64,000 nucleotides of DNA, taken from assembly GCF_009707385.1 (NCBI RefSeq), contig NZ_CP046115.1, positions 3,906,001-3,970,000 on the forward strand, read 5' to 3'. The notes below the pieces were generated by a model. It ran no database searches. It was not told the origin of the DNA and worked only from the letters and a program-made list of their open reading frames with translations. Each line of letters opens with the position of its first letter. Position 1 is the stretch's first letter. The translations under genes were made by a program, and so were the position numbers. The stretch comes from Klebsiella oxytoca (GTDB lineage: Bacteria > Pseudomonadota > Gammaproteobacteria > Enterobacterales > Enterobacteriaceae). Shown here in pieces: positions 21,941 through 34,617 of the stretch.

Positions 21941-22976
21941 CCCATAGCGTGGGCCAGGCGTCTGGCCCCTGCCAGCTATCGCACTGCGGCTGCTGCGCGT
22001 GGCGAACAAGGCTAAACCGCTGGCCGTCATAGCGCCAGCGCGTTTGCGTCCCGCAGTCGCCGGAGGCGCGCGCTTTATCGAGGGTGACCAGTTCCTGGTG
22101 GCGATCGTCATAGCTGAGGTTTACCAGCTCAACTTCACGCGGGGCGTCGCCGGGCGGCTGGAACGGCAGCGTAAGGCGTACCGGGTGAGCGATATACGGG
22201 CGCTGGCGCGAAACCAGCCACGCCAGCCAAATGGTGTTGTAAGCGCCCGCTTCGCAGCTGGTCATCAAGAGCACTTTTTCGTCGGTCAGCGCGGCAACCC
22301 GCACCTCGCGGCGAAACGGATCCAGTGAACAGGCGCTGCTGTTCATTCGTTCGTTGCCGTAATCCATTAAATCGTTGAGTTCATCGCGGCCGAGAGGCAG
22401 CTGCGTCATATCGATTTTCGCTACTGAGCGCAGCGCCGGCGCAGGCGGAACGCTGCGCGACGGCTCTTCCCCCTTCTCTATCCACGCGGTTTCGCTGCCT
22501 ACTCGCTTTTGCCGACTATCGATAAACAGCAGGGCGGCTTTCAGCCCTTGCAAAGAAATAGTCTGGAGATCCCTGGCAAGCGTGATGCTCTGCGCGTCCT
22601 GCACCTGCTGTAAAAAAGCATCAATGGTGACGCCATCGTCAGTTTTCAGCAGTTTATCGGCAATCAGCCAGTGTTTATCGTCAACGGTCAGAGGCTTGCC
22701 ATCGAGCTGAAGGCGCGGTGCAATCGGCGCCAGCGCGGCAACGGGGTTGCTAACGCCGCCAAGTTCAATGCGCAGGCTCGCGCTGGTCGCCGCCCCGGCG
22801 CTGCGGGTAAGAGTCATCACCAGGCCGTGGTGTAACCCAACGTTGCGGGCCACGCAGAAGTTTTGATTGTTACAGGTCACCTGCCAGTCGCTGAACTGCT
22901 GTTGCGCCGGCGCCGCCCGAACCAGTGAGGTCGGCAGCAAACCGAAAAGTACAATAAAAATAACCCGATGCAGCAT
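21909..22976 (-). CDS. ypfG: YpfG, DUF1176 secreted protein
   Basis: Protein of about 355 residues with an N-terminal signal peptide ([21 protein letters not shown], cleavage after VRA) and a DUF1176 body. Cysteine pairs (CNNQNFC near the mature start, later CSLDPF, CEAG, CGTQTRW and CDSW) suggest periplasmic disulphides. Its function is unknown. A 23-codon upstream extension lacks signal-peptide character, so ATG 22976 is preferred although its SD is weak. The 3' end overlaps tktB convergently. Confidence 0.88.
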   Translation of the reverse strand: MLHRVIFIVLFGLLPTSLVRAAPAQQQFSDWQVTCNNQNFCVARNVGLHHGLVMTLTRSAGAATSASLRIELGGVSNPVAALAPIAPRLQLDGKPLTVDDKHWLIADKLLKTDDGVTIDAFLQQVQDAQSITLARDLQTISLQGLKAALLFIDSRQKRVGSETAWIEKGEEPSRSVPPAPALRSVAKIDMTQLPLGRDELNDLMDYGNERMNSSACSLDPFRREVRVAALTDEKVLLMTSCEAGAYNTIWLAWLVSRQRPYIAHPVRLTLPFQPPGDAPREVELVNLSYDDRHQELVTLDKARASGDCGTQTRWRYDGQRFSLVRHAQQPQCDSWQGPDAWPTLWVTRSVSHRPY

Positions 22977-23054
22977 GAGCGGCACAACCCCGACGAATTC
23001 GCCATACACAGCGGCTATGTTCTCCAGCGGTGAGGTTTTACTCAATCGGATTTA

Positions 23055-23639
23055 TCAGAGATCCCTGGTCATCAGCCCGGAGGTTTGCAAATATTGCAGC
23101 AGGATCACCGCCTTGCCATCGCGGATTTCCCCGTTCGCCATCATCGCCAGCGCCTGGTTGAAAGGCAGCTCCAGCACCTCGATCTCTTCATCATCCACGC
23201 CGCCACCGCTGTTGGCCCGCTGGGCATCGCTGTATTCGGCGATAAAGAAATGGATAAGCTCGGTGACGCCGCCGGGAGACATATACAGCTCAAACAGCTT
23301 ACGCACCTCGCCGACTTCAAAGCCGGTCTCTTCAATGGCTTCTTTGCGCACGCACGCTTCCGGCTCATCGTTATCCAGCAGTCCGGCGCAGGTCTCAATC
23401 AGCATACCGTCTTCGTTACCGTTTACCCAGGTCGCGACGCGGAACTGGCGGACCAGCACCACGCTCTGCTTGCGGCGATTGTAAAGCATGATGGTCGCGC
23501 CGTTGCCGCGGTCATAGACCTCGCGTTTATGGCGCACCACGCTGCCGTCGCTGCGCGTCAGCTCATAGGTCATATTGCGTAAAACAAACCAGTTTTCGGA
23601 GAGGATTTTATCTTTGATAACGTTGATATTGAGTGACAT
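23055..23639 (-). CDS. nudK: GDP-mannose pyrophosphatase NudK
   Basis: Nudix hydrolase that cleaves GDP-mannose to GMP and mannose 1-phosphate. The 194-residue protein contains a Nudix box: G-X5-E-X7 followed by [11 protein letters not shown] (REUXEEXGU with Lys in place of Arg). Start [20 protein letters not shown] and blocks such as [14 protein letters not shown] match E. coli NudK. It lies between ypfG and aegA on the same strand, as in E. coli. Confidence 0.96.
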   Translation of the reverse strand: MSLNINVIKDKILSENWFVLRNMTYELTRSDGSVVRHKREVYDRGNGATIMLYNRRKQSVVLVRQFRVATWVNGNEDGMLIETCAGLLDNDEPEACVRKEAIEETGFEVGEVRKLFELYMSPGGVTELIHFFIAEYSDAQRANSGGGVDDEEIEVLELPFNQALAMMANGEIRDGKAVILLQYLQTSGLMTRDL

Positions 23640-23697
23640 ACGGGCCCCACAGCGTGAAATGACGTTGCCATACTACGCTGCGGAACCCGCTTTGTCG

Positions 23698-25707
<2,010 letters not shown>

Positions 25708-25741
25708 CTATCTATTACCCGACAAATCGGTGCAGGAACAA

Positions 25742-25755
25742 TGTGCATTTGCACA
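25742..25755. promoter_or_regulatory. Perfect palindrome upstream of aegA
   Basis: tgtgcatttgcaca is a perfect 14-bp inverted repeat, 80 bp upstream of the aegA start. It looks like a dimeric regulator operator. The regulator is not identified. The rest of the 381-bp aegA-acrD gap shows no gene. Confidence 0.45.
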
Positions 25756-25953
25756 GGTCGCCGATTTTTTGGTAATAACCCGAGTTGGATCAATTTTTTT
25801 GACTTAAATGAAATTACGTTTTATTTAGCTAAGTGATAACTGGCTGCGCTTGAGCGGCTGTGACGACGCGCAGAAAGGATGACGCCGATAGAGATAGAAG
25901 GACGGTTCTTTACGCTGCCATAAAAGGCACACGATAAATTACACTATCTCCTT

Positions 25954-25971
25954 ATTTTCTCCACGATTGCC
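25954..25971 (+). promoter_or_regulatory. BaeR-like box upstream of acrD
   Basis: attttctccacgattgcc matches the published BaeR-box pattern TTTTTCTCCATDATTGGC with a few changes. It lies 72 bp upstream of the acrD ATG, where BaeSR is known to activate acrD in E. coli and Salmonella. Confidence 0.65.
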
Positions 25972-26043
25972 TGTAGGCTTACCGCTAGAGTGTCACAGGC
26001 TATGCAATAACAATAAAATGTGCAAAATGAGGTCCAAATTCTG

Positions 26044-29000
26044 ATGGCGAATTTTTTTATCGATCGCCCCATTTTTGCCTGGGTTCTGGCAATTCTCTTA
26101 TGCCTGACCGGTACGCTCGCAATTTTGTCGCTTCCCGTTGAGCAATATCCCGAACTTGCCCCGCCAAACGTGCGGATCACAGCAAACTATCCCGGCGCCT
26201 CGGCACAGACGCTGGAAAACACCGTCACGCAGGTTATCGAGCAGAATATGACCGGACTCGACAATCTGATGTACATGTCATCCCAGAGCAGCGGCACCGG
26301 GCAGGCAAGCGTAATGCTGAGCTTTACCGCCGGTACCGACCCGGACGAAGCCGTCCAGCAGGTGCAGAACCAGCTGCAGTCGGCGATGCGAAAACTGCCG
26401 CAGGCCGTACAAAACCAGGGCGTGACGGTGCGCAAAACCGGGGATACCAATATCCTGACCATCGCATTTGTCTCCACCGACGGCAGCATGGATAAACAGG
26501 ATATCGCCGACTACGTCGCCAGTAATATTCAGGATCCGCTCAGCCGGGTAAACGGCGTCGGCGATATTGACGCCTACGGCTCCCAGTACTCGATGCGCAT
26601 CTGGCTCGATCCGGCGAAGCTCAACAGCTTTCAGCTGACGGCAAAAGACGTCACCGATGCAATTTCTTCGCAGAACGCGCAGATCGCCGTCGGCCAGCTG
26701 GGCGGCACGCCGTCGGTAGATAAACAGGCGCTGAACGCGACGATTAACTCGCAATCGCTGTTACAAACCCCGGAACAGTTTCGCGCTATCACTCTGAGGG
26801 TGAATCAGGACGGCTCAGAGGTCACCCTTGGGGACGTCGCCACCGTCGAAATGGGCGCGGAAAAATACGATTATCTCAGCCGCTACAATCGCCAGGCGGC
26901 GTCCGGCCTGGGGGTTAAACTGGCGTCCGGCGCGAACGAAATGGCCACCGCCGAACGCGTCATCAGCCGGCTGAACGAACTCTCGCAATACTTCCCGCAC
27001 GGGCTGGAATATAAAGTCGCTTACGAAACCACCTCTTTTGTCAAAGCGTCGATTACCGACGTGGTGAAAACGCTGCTTGAAGCCATCGCGCTGGTGTTCC
27101 TCGTGATGTATCTGTTCCTGCAAAACTTCCGCGCCACGCTGATTCCTACCATCGCCGTTCCGGTAGTGCTGATGGGAACTTTTGCCGTCCTCTACGCCTG
27201 CGGCTACAGCATTAACACCTTGACCATGTTCGCGGTAGTGCTGGCGATCGGCCTGCTGGTGGACGATGCCATCGTGGTGGTGGAGAACGTCGAGCGTATC
27301 ATGAGCGAGGAAGGCCTCTCGCCGCGTGAAGCAACGCGAAAATCGATGGGCCAGATCCAGGGCGCGCTGGTCGGTATTGCCATGGTGCTGTCGGCGGTCT
27401 TTGTGCCGATGGCCTTTTTCGGCGGCACTACCGGCGCTATCTATCGCCAGTTCTCAATTACCATTGTTTCAGCGATGGTGCTGTCGGTTCTGGTGGCAAT
27501 GATCCTGACGCCTGCGCTGTGCGCCACGCTGCTAAAACCCATTCATAAAGGAGAAAGCCACGGACAGCGGGGCTTCTTCGGCTGGTTTAACCGCATGTTT
27601 AACCGCAACGCCAGCCGCTACGAATCCGCCGTGGGAAAAATTCTTCATCGCTCGCTGCGCTGGATAATGATTTACGTCCTGCTGCTGGGCGGAATGGTAT
27701 TTCTGTTCCTGCATCTGCCGACCTCCTTCCTGCCGCTGGAAGACCGCGGGATGTTCACCACCTCGGTACAGTTACCCAGCGGTTCGACCCAGCAGCAAAC
27801 CCTGAAAGTGGTACAGCAGGCGGAAGACTACTTCCTGAAAAATGAGAAAGAAAACGTCGAATCGGTATTCGCAACCATCGGTTCCGGCCCCGGCGGTAAC
27901 GGCCAGAACGTTGCGCGCATGTTCGTACGCCTGAAGGACTGGGACCAACGCGATCCCGCAACCGGCTCATCTTTTGCCATCATCGAACGCGCAACCAAAG
28001 CGTTCAGCAAAATTAAAGAGGCACGCGTCTTCGCCAGCAGCCCACCGGCTATCAGCGGGCTGGGCAGTTCCGCCGGTTTCGATATGGAACTGCAGGACCA
28101 CGCGGGCAACGGACACGAAGCGCTAATGTCCGCCCGCGATACCCTGCTTGAGCTGGCCGCCAAAAATAACCAGCTGACCCGCGTACGCCACAATGGCCTC
28201 GATGACAGTCCGCAGCTGCAGATCGATATCGATCAGCGTAAAGCGCAGGCGTTGGGCGTCGCCATCAATGATATCAACGATACGCTGCAAACCGCGTGGG
28301 GCTCAAGCTACGTCAACGACTTTATGGACCGCGGCCGCGTGAAGAAGGTCTATGTTCAGGCGGCGGCTCCGTATCGCATGTTGCCGGATGATATCAATCA
28401 GTGGTACGTGCGTAACAACAGCGGCAAGATGGTGCCCTTCTCCGCCTTCGCCAGCTCGCGCTGGGAGACCGGTTCACCGCGTCTGGAACGCTACAACGGC
28501 TACTCAGCGGTAGAAATTGTCGGTGAAGCCGCACCGGGCGTTAGTACCGGTACCGCCATGACGATTATGGAGGATCTGGCCCGACAGTTGCCGAACGGCT
28601 TCGGCCTCGAATGGACGGCGATGTCTTATCAGGAGCGCCTCTCCGGAGCCCAGGCCCCGGCGCTGTACGCTATTTCGCTGCTGGTGGTCTTCCTGTGCCT
28701 GGCGGCGCTGTATGAAAGCTGGTCGGTACCGTTCTCGGTGATGCTGGTGGTGCCGCTGGGAGTTATCGGCGCGCTGCTGGCGACCTGGATGCGCGGTCTG
28801 GAAAACGACGTTTACTTCCAGGTAGGCCTGCTGACGGTGATTGGCCTGTCGGCGAAGAACGCCATTCTTATCGTCGAATTTGCCAATGAGCTTAACCAGA
28901 AAGGTGAGGATCTGCTAATCGCCACGCTCTCCGCCTGCCGCCAGCGCCTGAGGCCAATTCTGATGACCTCGCTGGCGTTTATCTTCGGCGTGCTGCCGAT

Positions 29001-29157
29001 GGCTACCAGTACCGGCGCTGGTTCCGGCAGCCAGCACGCCGTCGGTACCGGTGTGATGGGCGGGATGATCTCCGCCACCGTGCTGGCTATCTTCTTCGTG
29101 CCGCTGTTCTTCGTACTGGTGCGCCGCCGCTTCCCGCTTAAGGAAAGGCCGCTCTAG
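26044..29157 (+). CDS. acrD: AcrD, RND multidrug efflux pump
   Basis: Inner-membrane RND transporter that works with AcrA and TolC to export aminoglycosides, bile salts and some amphiphiles. The 1037-residue protein begins [20 protein letters not shown]. It shows the duplicated 12-TM architecture, the proton-relay Asp pair in TM4 ([18 protein letters not shown]) and the periplasmic porter loops. The sequence is close to E. coli AcrD throughout, including [21 protein letters not shown] start 8 codons upstream (26020) is possible but unlikely. It is monocistronic, followed by a hairpin terminator. Confidence 0.97.
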   Translation: MANFFIDRPIFAWVLAILLCLTGTLAILSLPVEQYPELAPPNVRITANYPGASAQTLENTVTQVIEQNMTGLDNLMYMSSQSSGTGQASVMLSFTAGTDPDEAVQQVQNQLQSAMRKLPQAVQNQGVTVRKTGDTNILTIAFVSTDGSMDKQDIADYVASNIQDPLSRVNGVGDIDAYGSQYSMRIWLDPAKLNSFQLTAKDVTDAISSQNAQIAVGQLGGTPSVDKQALNATINSQSLLQTPEQFRAITLRVNQDGSEVTLGDVATVEMGAEKYDYLSRYNRQAASGLGVKLASGANEMATAERVISRLNELSQYFPHGLEYKVAYETTSFVKASITDVVKTLLEAIALVFLVMYLFLQNFRATLIPTIAVPVVLMGTFAVLYACGYSINTLTMFAVVLAIGLLVDDAIVVVENVERIMSEEGLSPREATRKSMGQIQGALVGIAMVLSAVFVPMAFFGGTTGAIYRQFSITIVSAMVLSVLVAMILTPALCATLLKPIHKGESHGQRGFFGWFNRMFNRNASRYESAVGKILHRSLRWIMIYVLLLGGMVFLFLHLPTSFLPLEDRGMFTTSVQLPSGSTQQQTLKVVQQAEDYFLKNEKENVESVFATIGSGPGGNGQNVARMFVRLKDWDQRDPATGSSFAIIERATKAFSKIKEARVFASSPPAISGLGSSAGFDMELQDHAGNGHEALMSARDTLLELAAKNNQLTRVRHNGLDDSPQLQIDIDQRKAQALGVAINDINDTLQTAWGSSYVNDFMDRGRVKKVYVQAAAPYRMLPDDINQWYVRNNSGKMVPFSAFASSRWETGSPRLERYNGYSAVEIVGEAAPGVSTGTAMTIMEDLARQLPNGFGLEWTAMSYQERLSGAQAPALYAISLLVVFLCLAALYESWSVPFSVMLVVPLGVIGALLATWMRGLENDVYFQVGLLTVIGLSAKNAILIVEFANELNQKGEDLLIATLSACRQRLRPILMTSLAFIFGVLPMATSTGAGSGSQHAVGTGVMGGMISATVLAIFFVPLFFVLVRRRFPLKERPL

Positions 29158-29201
29158 CCCGGACATGCCCTGACGATATTTTCGCCGGGGCCAAATAACA
29201 G

Positions 29202-29228
29202 AAAAGGCGACCGGATGTGTCGCCTTTA
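29202..29228. terminator. Bidirectional terminator between acrD and ypfM
   Basis: aaaggcgac (29203-29211) pairs with gtcgccttt (29219-29227) around a 7-base loop. It is flanked by A and T tracts suited to both acrD (plus) and ypfM (minus). Confidence 0.8.
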
Positions 29229-29293
29229 TCATATGGTCGCTTCAACTGCATTAATATTCTGCTCGTGGAATCGCCAGCTTTTATTGCGGAAAA

Positions 29294-29353
29294 TTATTTA
29301 CGAAGCATACCTTCGATAAAGTCTTTCCAGTTCCCCAGCTCGTGTTCAATCAT
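29294..29353 (-). CDS. ypfM: YpfM, 19-residue small protein
   Basis: A 19-codon frame, MIEHELGNWKDFIEGMLRK, nearly identical to the short protein YpfM of E. coli, which has detected translation. It sits between acrD and yffB as in E. coli. A purine-rich stretch (gagaggcaatt on the minus strand) precedes the ATG. Function is unknown; the peptide looks like an amphipathic helix. Confidence 0.9.
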   Translation of the reverse strand: MIEHELGNWKDFIEGMLRK

Positions 29354-29384
29354 AATTGCCTCTCTTATTATTATGGGTGATTTT

Positions 29385-29474
29385 ATGCAAATTCATAAAT
29401 GGTTAAAAGCTTGTTTGCGCTATCGTTATGATTACTATAATGACCTCCTGCGGAATTCTCCCTTTCATTCGTAA
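29385..29474 (+). CDS. Candidate small ORF, 29 residues, opposite ypfM
   Basis: A short frame (MQIHKWLKACLRYRYDYYND followed by LLRNSPFHS) starts 31 bp beyond the ypfM start on the other strand, with gggtga 4 bases ahead of ATG 29385. An earlier in-frame ATG lies at 29373. It is basic and Tyr-rich. I do not recognise it; it could be chance. The rest of 29475-29738 holds no feature I can name besides the yffB upstream region. Confidence 0.25.
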   Translation: MQIHKWLKACLRYRYDYYNDLLRNSPFHS

Positions 29475-29738
29475 GTACTATGAGCTAATTTCGCGCAGTT
29501 TAATGTGACCAACAGCAACATTTAGCAACATTTGTTCATCGGCATAAATCGCAGGATCCGGCCAGATACCAGGGGACGCAGGGAGCCAGAGGGCAAAAAA
29601 CAGGTAAAATGTAACGCCGGGTGTATATAGCTGGGGAAAAAACGATATTTATTAAAGCAATTCACGTATCATTTATTAAAGGCTTATATATTCGGAATAT
29701 TCTCAGCAATCGTTTAATTCAACGGAAAAGGTTTAATC

Positions 29739-30092
29739 ATGCTCACGATGTACGGGATAAAAAACTGCGACACCATAAAAAAAGCCCGCCGCTGGCTGGA
29801 AGCCCATCAGATAGAATATCGCTTTCATGATTATCGTGTCGATGGCCTGGATCGCAATTTAGTCGATACCTTTATTGCTGAACTCGGCTGGGAAGCGCTG
29901 CTCAATACTCGGGGAACAACGTGGCGCAAGCTGGACGAAACGGTTCGTGCCGGTATCGATAACGCCGACGCCGCGGCGAAGCTGATGCTGGAAATGCCGG
30001 CAATCATCAAACGCCCATTGCTCTGTGCGCCCGGTCAGCCTATGCTGCTGGGTTTCAGTGAATCAAGTTATCAGCAGTTTAACGAGGTGTAG
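29739..30092 (+). CDS. yffB: YffB, Spx/ArsC-family thioredoxin-fold protein
   Basis: Small 117-residue protein of the ArsC/Spx family (thioredoxin fold). The start [20 protein letters not shown] carries the single conserved Cys at about residue 10 with no CXXC, and later IIKRPLLC is a family block. Real arsenate reductase activity is not shown for YffB. It is followed after 3 bp by dapE, so the genes form an operon with ypfN. Confidence 0.93.
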   Translation: MLTMYGIKNCDTIKKARRWLEAHQIEYRFHDYRVDGLDRNLVDTFIAELGWEALLNTRGTTWRKLDETVRAGIDNADAAAKLMLEMPAIIKRPLLCAPGQPMLLGFSESSYQQFNEV

Positions 30093-30095
30093 TCT

Positions 30096-31223
30096 ATGTC
30101 TTGCCCGGTCATTGAGCTGGCTCAGCAGCTTATTCGCCGCCCTTCCCTCAGCCCCGACGATGCGGGATGCCAGGCGTTGATGATTGAACGTCTGCGTGCG
30201 ATTGGCTTTACCGTTGAACCGATGGATTTCGGCGATACGCAAAACTTCTGGGCCTGGCGCGGGCGCGGGGAAACGCTGGCCTTCGCCGGCCATACCGACG
30301 TTGTTTCGTCAGGCGATGCCGATCGCTGGATCAACCCCCCTTTTGAGCCCACCATTCGCGACGGCATGCTGTTTGGCCGCGGCGCCGCGGATATGAAAGG
30401 TTCGCTCGCTGCGATGGTGGTTGCCGCCGAACGATTTGTCGCCCAGTACCCGGACCATAAAGGCCGACTGGCATTCCTCATCACCTCCGATGAAGAAGCC
30501 AGCGCCAAAAACGGTACCGTTAAGGTTGTAGAAGCGTTAATGGCCCGCAACGAGCGCCTGGACTACTGCCTGGTCGGCGAACCGTCCAGCACCGAGATCG
30601 TCGGCGATGTCGTCAAAAACGGCCGTCGCGGCTCGCTGACCTGCAACCTGACCATTCACGGCGTGCAAGGACACGTTGCCTATCCGCATCTCGCCGATAA
30701 CCCGGTACACCGCGCCGCGCCGATGCTGGCAGAACTGGTGAATATCGAATGGGATAAAGGCAACGAATTTTTTCCGCCAACCAGCATGCAAATCGCTAAC
30801 GTGCAGTCCGGGACCGGCAGCAACAACGTCATTCCCGGCGACATGTTCGTCCAGTTCAACTTCCGCTTTAGCACCGAGCTGACCGACGAAATGATCAAAG
30901 CTCGCGTTGTGGCGCTGCTGGAAAAATACGAGCTGCGCTACAGCGTTGACTGGTGGCTTTCTGGCCAGCCGTTTCTGACCAGCCGCGGTAAGCTGGTAGA
31001 TGCGGTGGTTAACGCCATTGAGCACTATAATGAAATAAAACCGCAGCTGCTGACGAACGGCGGCACGTCCGACGGGCGTTTTATCGCGCGTATGGGCGCT
31101 CAGGTGGTTGAACTGGGACCAGTGAATGCCACCATTCATAAAATAAACGAGTGTGTTAACGCAGCCGATCTCCAGCTGCTGGCGCGGATGTACCAACGCA
31201 TCATGGAACAGCTGGTCGCCTGA
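30096..31223 (+). CDS. dapE: Succinyl-diaminopimelate desuccinylase DapE
   Basis: Di-zinc M20 peptidase-family enzyme that removes succinate from N-succinyl-LL-diaminopimelate in the lysine and cell-wall DAP pathway. Zinc-site motifs are present: [27 protein letters not shown], and catalytic Glu in [12 protein letters not shown]; the late [12 protein letters not shown] and TIHKINECV supply other ligands. 375 residues is normal length. Lysine-pathway partner dapA is 6 kb away. Confidence 0.98.
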   Translation: MSCPVIELAQQLIRRPSLSPDDAGCQALMIERLRAIGFTVEPMDFGDTQNFWAWRGRGETLAFAGHTDVVSSGDADRWINPPFEPTIRDGMLFGRGAADMKGSLAAMVVAAERFVAQYPDHKGRLAFLITSDEEASAKNGTVKVVEALMARNERLDYCLVGEPSSTEIVGDVVKNGRRGSLTCNLTIHGVQGHVAYPHLADNPVHRAAPMLAELVNIEWDKGNEFFPPTSMQIANVQSGTGSNNVIPGDMFVQFNFRFSTELTDEMIKARVVALLEKYELRYSVDWWLSGQPFLTSRGKLVDAVVNAIEHYNEIKPQLLTNGGTSDGRFIARMGAQVVELGPVNATIHKINECVNAADLQLLARMYQRIMEQLVA

Positions 31224-31252
31224 CGGCATCAAAACAGATAAGAGGTAAGCGC

Positions 31253-31456
31253 ATGGATTGGCTATCGAAATACTGGTGGATCCTGGTATTGGTATTTTTG
31301 GTGGGCGTAATGATCAACGTGATTAAAGATCTGACCCGCGTTGACCACAAAAAATTTCTTAACAACAAGCCGGATCTGCCGCCGCATCGCGACTTCAACG
31401 ATAAGTGGGACGATGATGATGACTGGCCGAAGAACGACCAGTCGAAGAAGAAGTAA
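31253..31456 (+). CDS. ypfN: YpfN, small UPF0370 membrane protein
   Basis: A 67-residue protein with one N-terminal TM helix ([20 protein letters not shown]), a conserved [19 protein letters not shown] segment and an acidic/basic tail rich in Asp and Lys. It matches E. coli YpfN. Function is unknown. It follows dapE by 29 bp. Confidence 0.93.
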   Translation: MDWLSKYWWILVLVFLVGVMINVIKDLTRVDHKKFLNNKPDLPPHRDFNDKWDDDDDWPKNDQSKKK

Positions 31457-31504
31457 CATCTTACTTCTGTTACGTCTCCGCGGTTTGCGCATCGCTGAGA
31501 CGGA

Positions 31505-31817
31505 CTACGGGTTTACAGCCCGTCTGCTCTGCGGGTCAAGTAGCCCGGACAGATGCGCAAGCATCGCCTCCGGGAAATTATTCCACTCTGCTCCCTTTTC
31601 CCCGGGGGCGGCGCTTGACGCGCCTTGCCCGGGCTACAGGTTCACCGCTGTGTGCGGACAGGTAGCCCGGACAGATGCGCAGCATCGCCTCCGGGAAATT
31701 ATTCCACCCTGCTCCCTTTTCCCGGGGGCGGCGCTTGACGCGCCTTGCCCGGTCTACGGGTTTACTGCCCGTCTGCGGGTCAAGTAGCCCGGACAGGCGC
31801 ATCGCGCCGCCTCCGGG
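31505..31817. repeat. Tandem 122-bp BIME array
   Basis: The motif tagcccggaca begins at 31541, 31663 and 31785, exactly 122 bp apart: two full units and a third cut after about 33 bp. Each full unit holds two inverted REP-like palindromes (tagcccgga...cctccggg and ccgggggcgg...gcccggg/tctac). The tail ctacgggttta...gcgggtcaag also precedes the first unit (31505-31540). The copies differ by a few substitutions and single-base indels. Confidence 0.88.
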
Positions 31818-31824
31818 TTTTTTA
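31788..31824 (+). terminator. Terminator formed by the last BIME unit
   Basis: cccgga pairs with tccggg and, inside, ggcgc with gcgcc around atc; a run of T follows at about 31818-31823. It would end dapE-ypfN transcription. The REP palindrome itself supplies the stem. Confidence 0.65.
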
Positions 31825-31825
31825 T

Positions 31826-32524
31826 TTACAGCAGTTCAATAATATCGCTGTCTTTCGGCGTACTGCCGCTGAGCGCTTCGTCAAAATAGTGCTTCGGTAT
31901 GGTAAAGCGCAGATGGTCGAGAGCAAACTGCATGCTGCGATCGTCAATCGCATGCCCCAGATCCTCGACGATATCCAGCGTCACGTCCCCGCCAGCCTGC
32001 TGCAGCGCCTCCTGCCCCGCAACCGCCCACGCCAGATCGATAACGCGATCTTCACCGCCGTGGATCAGGTGAATCGTAGTTGCCGTCGTCGCCGTCTCGG
32101 GCAGAGTCGCATAGCGGCCGTTAAATGCAATCACCCGCGATGCCAGATCCGGTTCGGCTTTAATGCTCTCCAGCGACATAATCGCCCCCTGCGAGAAACC
32201 AATCAGCGCCGTCGCCTGCGGACTAACGCCGCTTTGCTGCTGCCAGTAACGAACCGTCTTAATAAAGGTCGGCATAATCGCATCTACGCGCTGCTGGCGG
32301 TTTTCTTCGCTGACGCCCTGTACGGAAAACCACTGGCGTCCCGGAGGCGGGCCGCACGGCTCCGCGCCGCCGATGCTGACAATCAGCGCATCGGGAAACA
32401 GCGGCGCAAACCAGCTGCCGATCTGCCCCATGGACACCGGGTTATCGCCGACGCCATGAAACAGCAGCAGCAGTTGCTGTGCGGGTGTCGCTGGGCTTTG
32501 AACAATAAAATGGTCGTGTTTCAT
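31826..32524 (-). CDS. ypfH: YpfH, alpha/beta-hydrolase (carboxylesterase family)
   Basis: Cytosolic esterase of 232 residues. The nucleophile elbow is IGFSQGAIM (Ser catalytic), with Asp in HGGEDRVID and His in VEDLGHAIDD, giving the full catalytic triad. E. coli YpfH shows esterase activity on short acyl esters; the natural substrate is unknown. ATG 32524 (SD aaggaga) fits the family start MKHDHFIVQS; the longer frame to 32584 is not supported. Confidence 0.95.
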   Translation of the reverse strand: MKHDHFIVQSPATPAQQLLLLFHGVGDNPVSMGQIGSWFAPLFPDALIVSIGGAEPCGPPPGRQWFSVQGVSEENRQQRVDAIMPTFIKTVRYWQQQSGVSPQATALIGFSQGAIMSLESIKAEPDLASRVIAFNGRYATLPETATTATTIHLIHGGEDRVIDLAWAVAGQEALQQAGGDVTLDIVEDLGHAIDDRSMQFALDHLRFTIPKHYFDEALSGSTPKDSDIIELL

Positions 32525-32601
32525 GGCTGTCTCCTTAGTGTCTGCAAGAAAGTTTACGCCGCAGACGAAATATGACCATGCCATTTAACTGAAGGAGTTA
32601 G

Positions 32602-34605
32602 TTAAAAAAATTGCAGCATTTCGACCTGCCGGCGAAGATTGCTGGCGCGAACCGCATCCAGGCTTGATAACGCCTGAGCCGCCTCTTCGCGCAGCCTGAC
32701 GAGAAGCGCTTTCCGTCCGGACAGGCCCAGCGTACGGCAAAGTTCTGCCTCACCCTGATGCTTCAGACGAGCGCGCAGCGCCGGAAGCGGCAAATCCACC
32801 TGCATAAGCAGGCGATTCAGACTCCCGGCCGCCGTCAGCAGCGGACGATGGGCAAATGCAAAACCCGCGATCTCCAGCCAGTCCTCACCTGTAAGGATAG
32901 ACCCTTCTTCCTGCGCGGTCAGCGGCGAAGGATCATCTCGCCAGCCGCGCAGCCAGAACTCATCGCGCAAAAGACGCCGGGCCTCTTCGCTTGCCAACTG
33001 ACGGCCAGCCTCGCTGAGAGGATAAAGCGCCATCGCGGTATAACAGCCGCTGCTGGCTTCCCGATGAGTCCCCAGGCGCACCAGCGTAAAACCGCAGCGC
33101 TGCCAGAATCGCCACAGTTCGGGAGTGTAGCCAAAACTGACCGAGAGATAATCCCGATCCAAAGCCCGGCTGGCAGCCCATGTGACCAATCGCTGCCCCA
33201 GCCCCTCGCGCTGGCGGGCCGGGTGTACGGCAATACGGCTGATTCGCAGCCCCGTTAACGTTGCCGCCAGCGGACTACCGCCGTGCGCCGCCAGCGACTG
33301 CGCCACCAGATTACCGCGCGGGCGACGATAGCCGGCCCAAACTGCCTGGCTAAGCGACGGCTCAAGACCGCCCTCCTCCACCAGCCACAGCGCACCAGCA
33401 ATTCGCCGCTCGCTGCGGGCGCAGGTGAAATGCTGTCCCGGCGCATCCATCATGCGCCGTAGATCCAGCGGCGAAGTGCGATAGTGCGCGCCGGAGAGCA
33501 GCTGATACATCGCTTCCGCTAAAGCAGGCTGCCGCCGCCAGCTCTCCTGGCTGACGCTTTCCAGTACCGCTTCACCAGCTGGCGGGATCTGAAAGGTCTC
33601 GTCGTTGAACAGCAGCAGCTGAGCAATGGTCGTCTCCAGCGGGCAGCCGCTGGCCCAGCGGACAGGCGTCGTTAAGGTAAACTGCCGCAAATGCGCAAAA
33701 CTGGCGCAAAACTTAAGCAAAAAACCGCGTCCGGTACCTTCATATCCCTGTACGGTTGTGGTCAGCAGCGCCCTCGGGAAACGGGCGACAAGCTGGCGCA
33801 GCAGCGGGCCAGGGATAGCGGCGGCTTCGTCGACAATCAGCCAGCCTGCCTTACACTCTGACGCCAGTAATGCGTCGGGGGCCATAAAACGAAACCCCTC
33901 ACCGGCAAAAGCCGCCATCACCTCCGTCGCCCCGCGCGACGGTGCCGTGACGATGGCATCGCCTGCCAGCTGGCGAATCAGCATTCCCGCGAGGGCGGAC
34001 TTTCCCCGCCCGCGTTCGGCGGTCAGTGCTGCAATACCGGGAGGGAGGTCAGCCAGCTCAGCAAGAACGGCGGCCTGCTCCGCCTGCGGATGGCCATCCG
34101 CGTGGTGCCATCGCGCACGCGCGGGATATTCGGGCACCACCCGTTCATGGCCCTGCCGCCAGAGAACAGACGCGGTATCGGCCATTATCTGTTGGCAAAA
34201 GCGATCAACAAAATTCGGCGTGGGTATGGGGATGGGAGTGTCGCTCCAGCGCAGAGAATCCGCGTCGGGGCGGGCTGGCCATTGCGCAAAATCGGGAGTG
34301 AGCAATATCAGCCAGCTTCCGGCGCGCAGCGTACCGGCCAACGCGGCAAACGCCGCAACGTCAAAACCGTCACGAGCGTCGAAAAAGGCGTGCTGATATT
34401 CGCGACCCAGCAGCAATTTAAGAGCCGCAGACGAAACGTACGGCTCAGGCATCGGCTGCGGGCCAACCCACAGACCGTCGCCTGAGAGCGTAGTACGTAA
34501 CCTATGCGCCTGACGCAGGGTCCAGGCATCATCGCCGCTGAGTACCAGCAGACGACGAATGCCCTCGTGCACCATTTGCGCCGTCAGCTGAAGCAGTTCA
34601 TCCAT
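32602..34605 (-). CDS. tmcA: tRNA(Met) cytidine acetyltransferase TmcA
   Basis: Installs N4-acetylcytidine at wobble position C34 of elongator tRNA-Met, improving codon discrimination. The 667-residue protein has a helicase-like ATPase part (Walker A AERGRGKSALAGMLIRQL near residue 199; Walker B-like WLIVDEAAAIPGPLL) and a GNAT acetyltransferase part (RISRIAVHPARQREGLGQRL), with a C-terminal tail domain. Length compares with 671 in E. coli. It lies 12 bp after ypfJ on the same strand, so ypfJ-tmcA may be co-transcribed. Confidence 0.96.
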   Translation of the reverse strand: MDELLQLTAQMVHEGIRRLLVLSGDDAWTLRQAHRLRTTLSGDGLWVGPQPMPEPYVSSAALKLLLGREYQHAFFDARDGFDVAAFAALAGTLRAGSWLILLTPDFAQWPARPDADSLRWSDTPIPIPTPNFVDRFCQQIMADTASVLWRQGHERVVPEYPARARWHHADGHPQAEQAAVLAELADLPPGIAALTAERGRGKSALAGMLIRQLAGDAIVTAPSRGATEVMAAFAGEGFRFMAPDALLASECKAGWLIVDEAAAIPGPLLRQLVARFPRALLTTTVQGYEGTGRGFLLKFCASFAHLRQFTLTTPVRWASGCPLETTIAQLLLFNDETFQIPPAGEAVLESVSQESWRRQPALAEAMYQLLSGAHYRTSPLDLRRMMDAPGQHFTCARSERRIAGALWLVEEGGLEPSLSQAVWAGYRRPRGNLVAQSLAAHGGSPLAATLTGLRISRIAVHPARQREGLGQRLVTWAASRALDRDYLSVSFGYTPELWRFWQRCGFTLVRLGTHREASSGCYTAMALYPLSEAGRQLASEEARRLLRDEFWLRGWRDDPSPLTAQEEGSILTGEDWLEIAGFAFAHRPLLTAAGSLNRLLMQVDLPLPALRARLKHQGEAELCRTLGLSGRKALLVRLREEAAQALSSLDAVRASNLRRQVEMLQFF

Positions 34606-34617
34606 GACCGGCAGTAT

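Noticed and set aside
31341..31787. Frame over ypfN and the BIME array
   Set aside because: Composed of repeat DNA read in a chance frame; no coding signals.
31457..31826. CRISPR array
   Set aside because: The 122-bp direct repeats have no spacer variation or cas genes; they are REP/BIME units.
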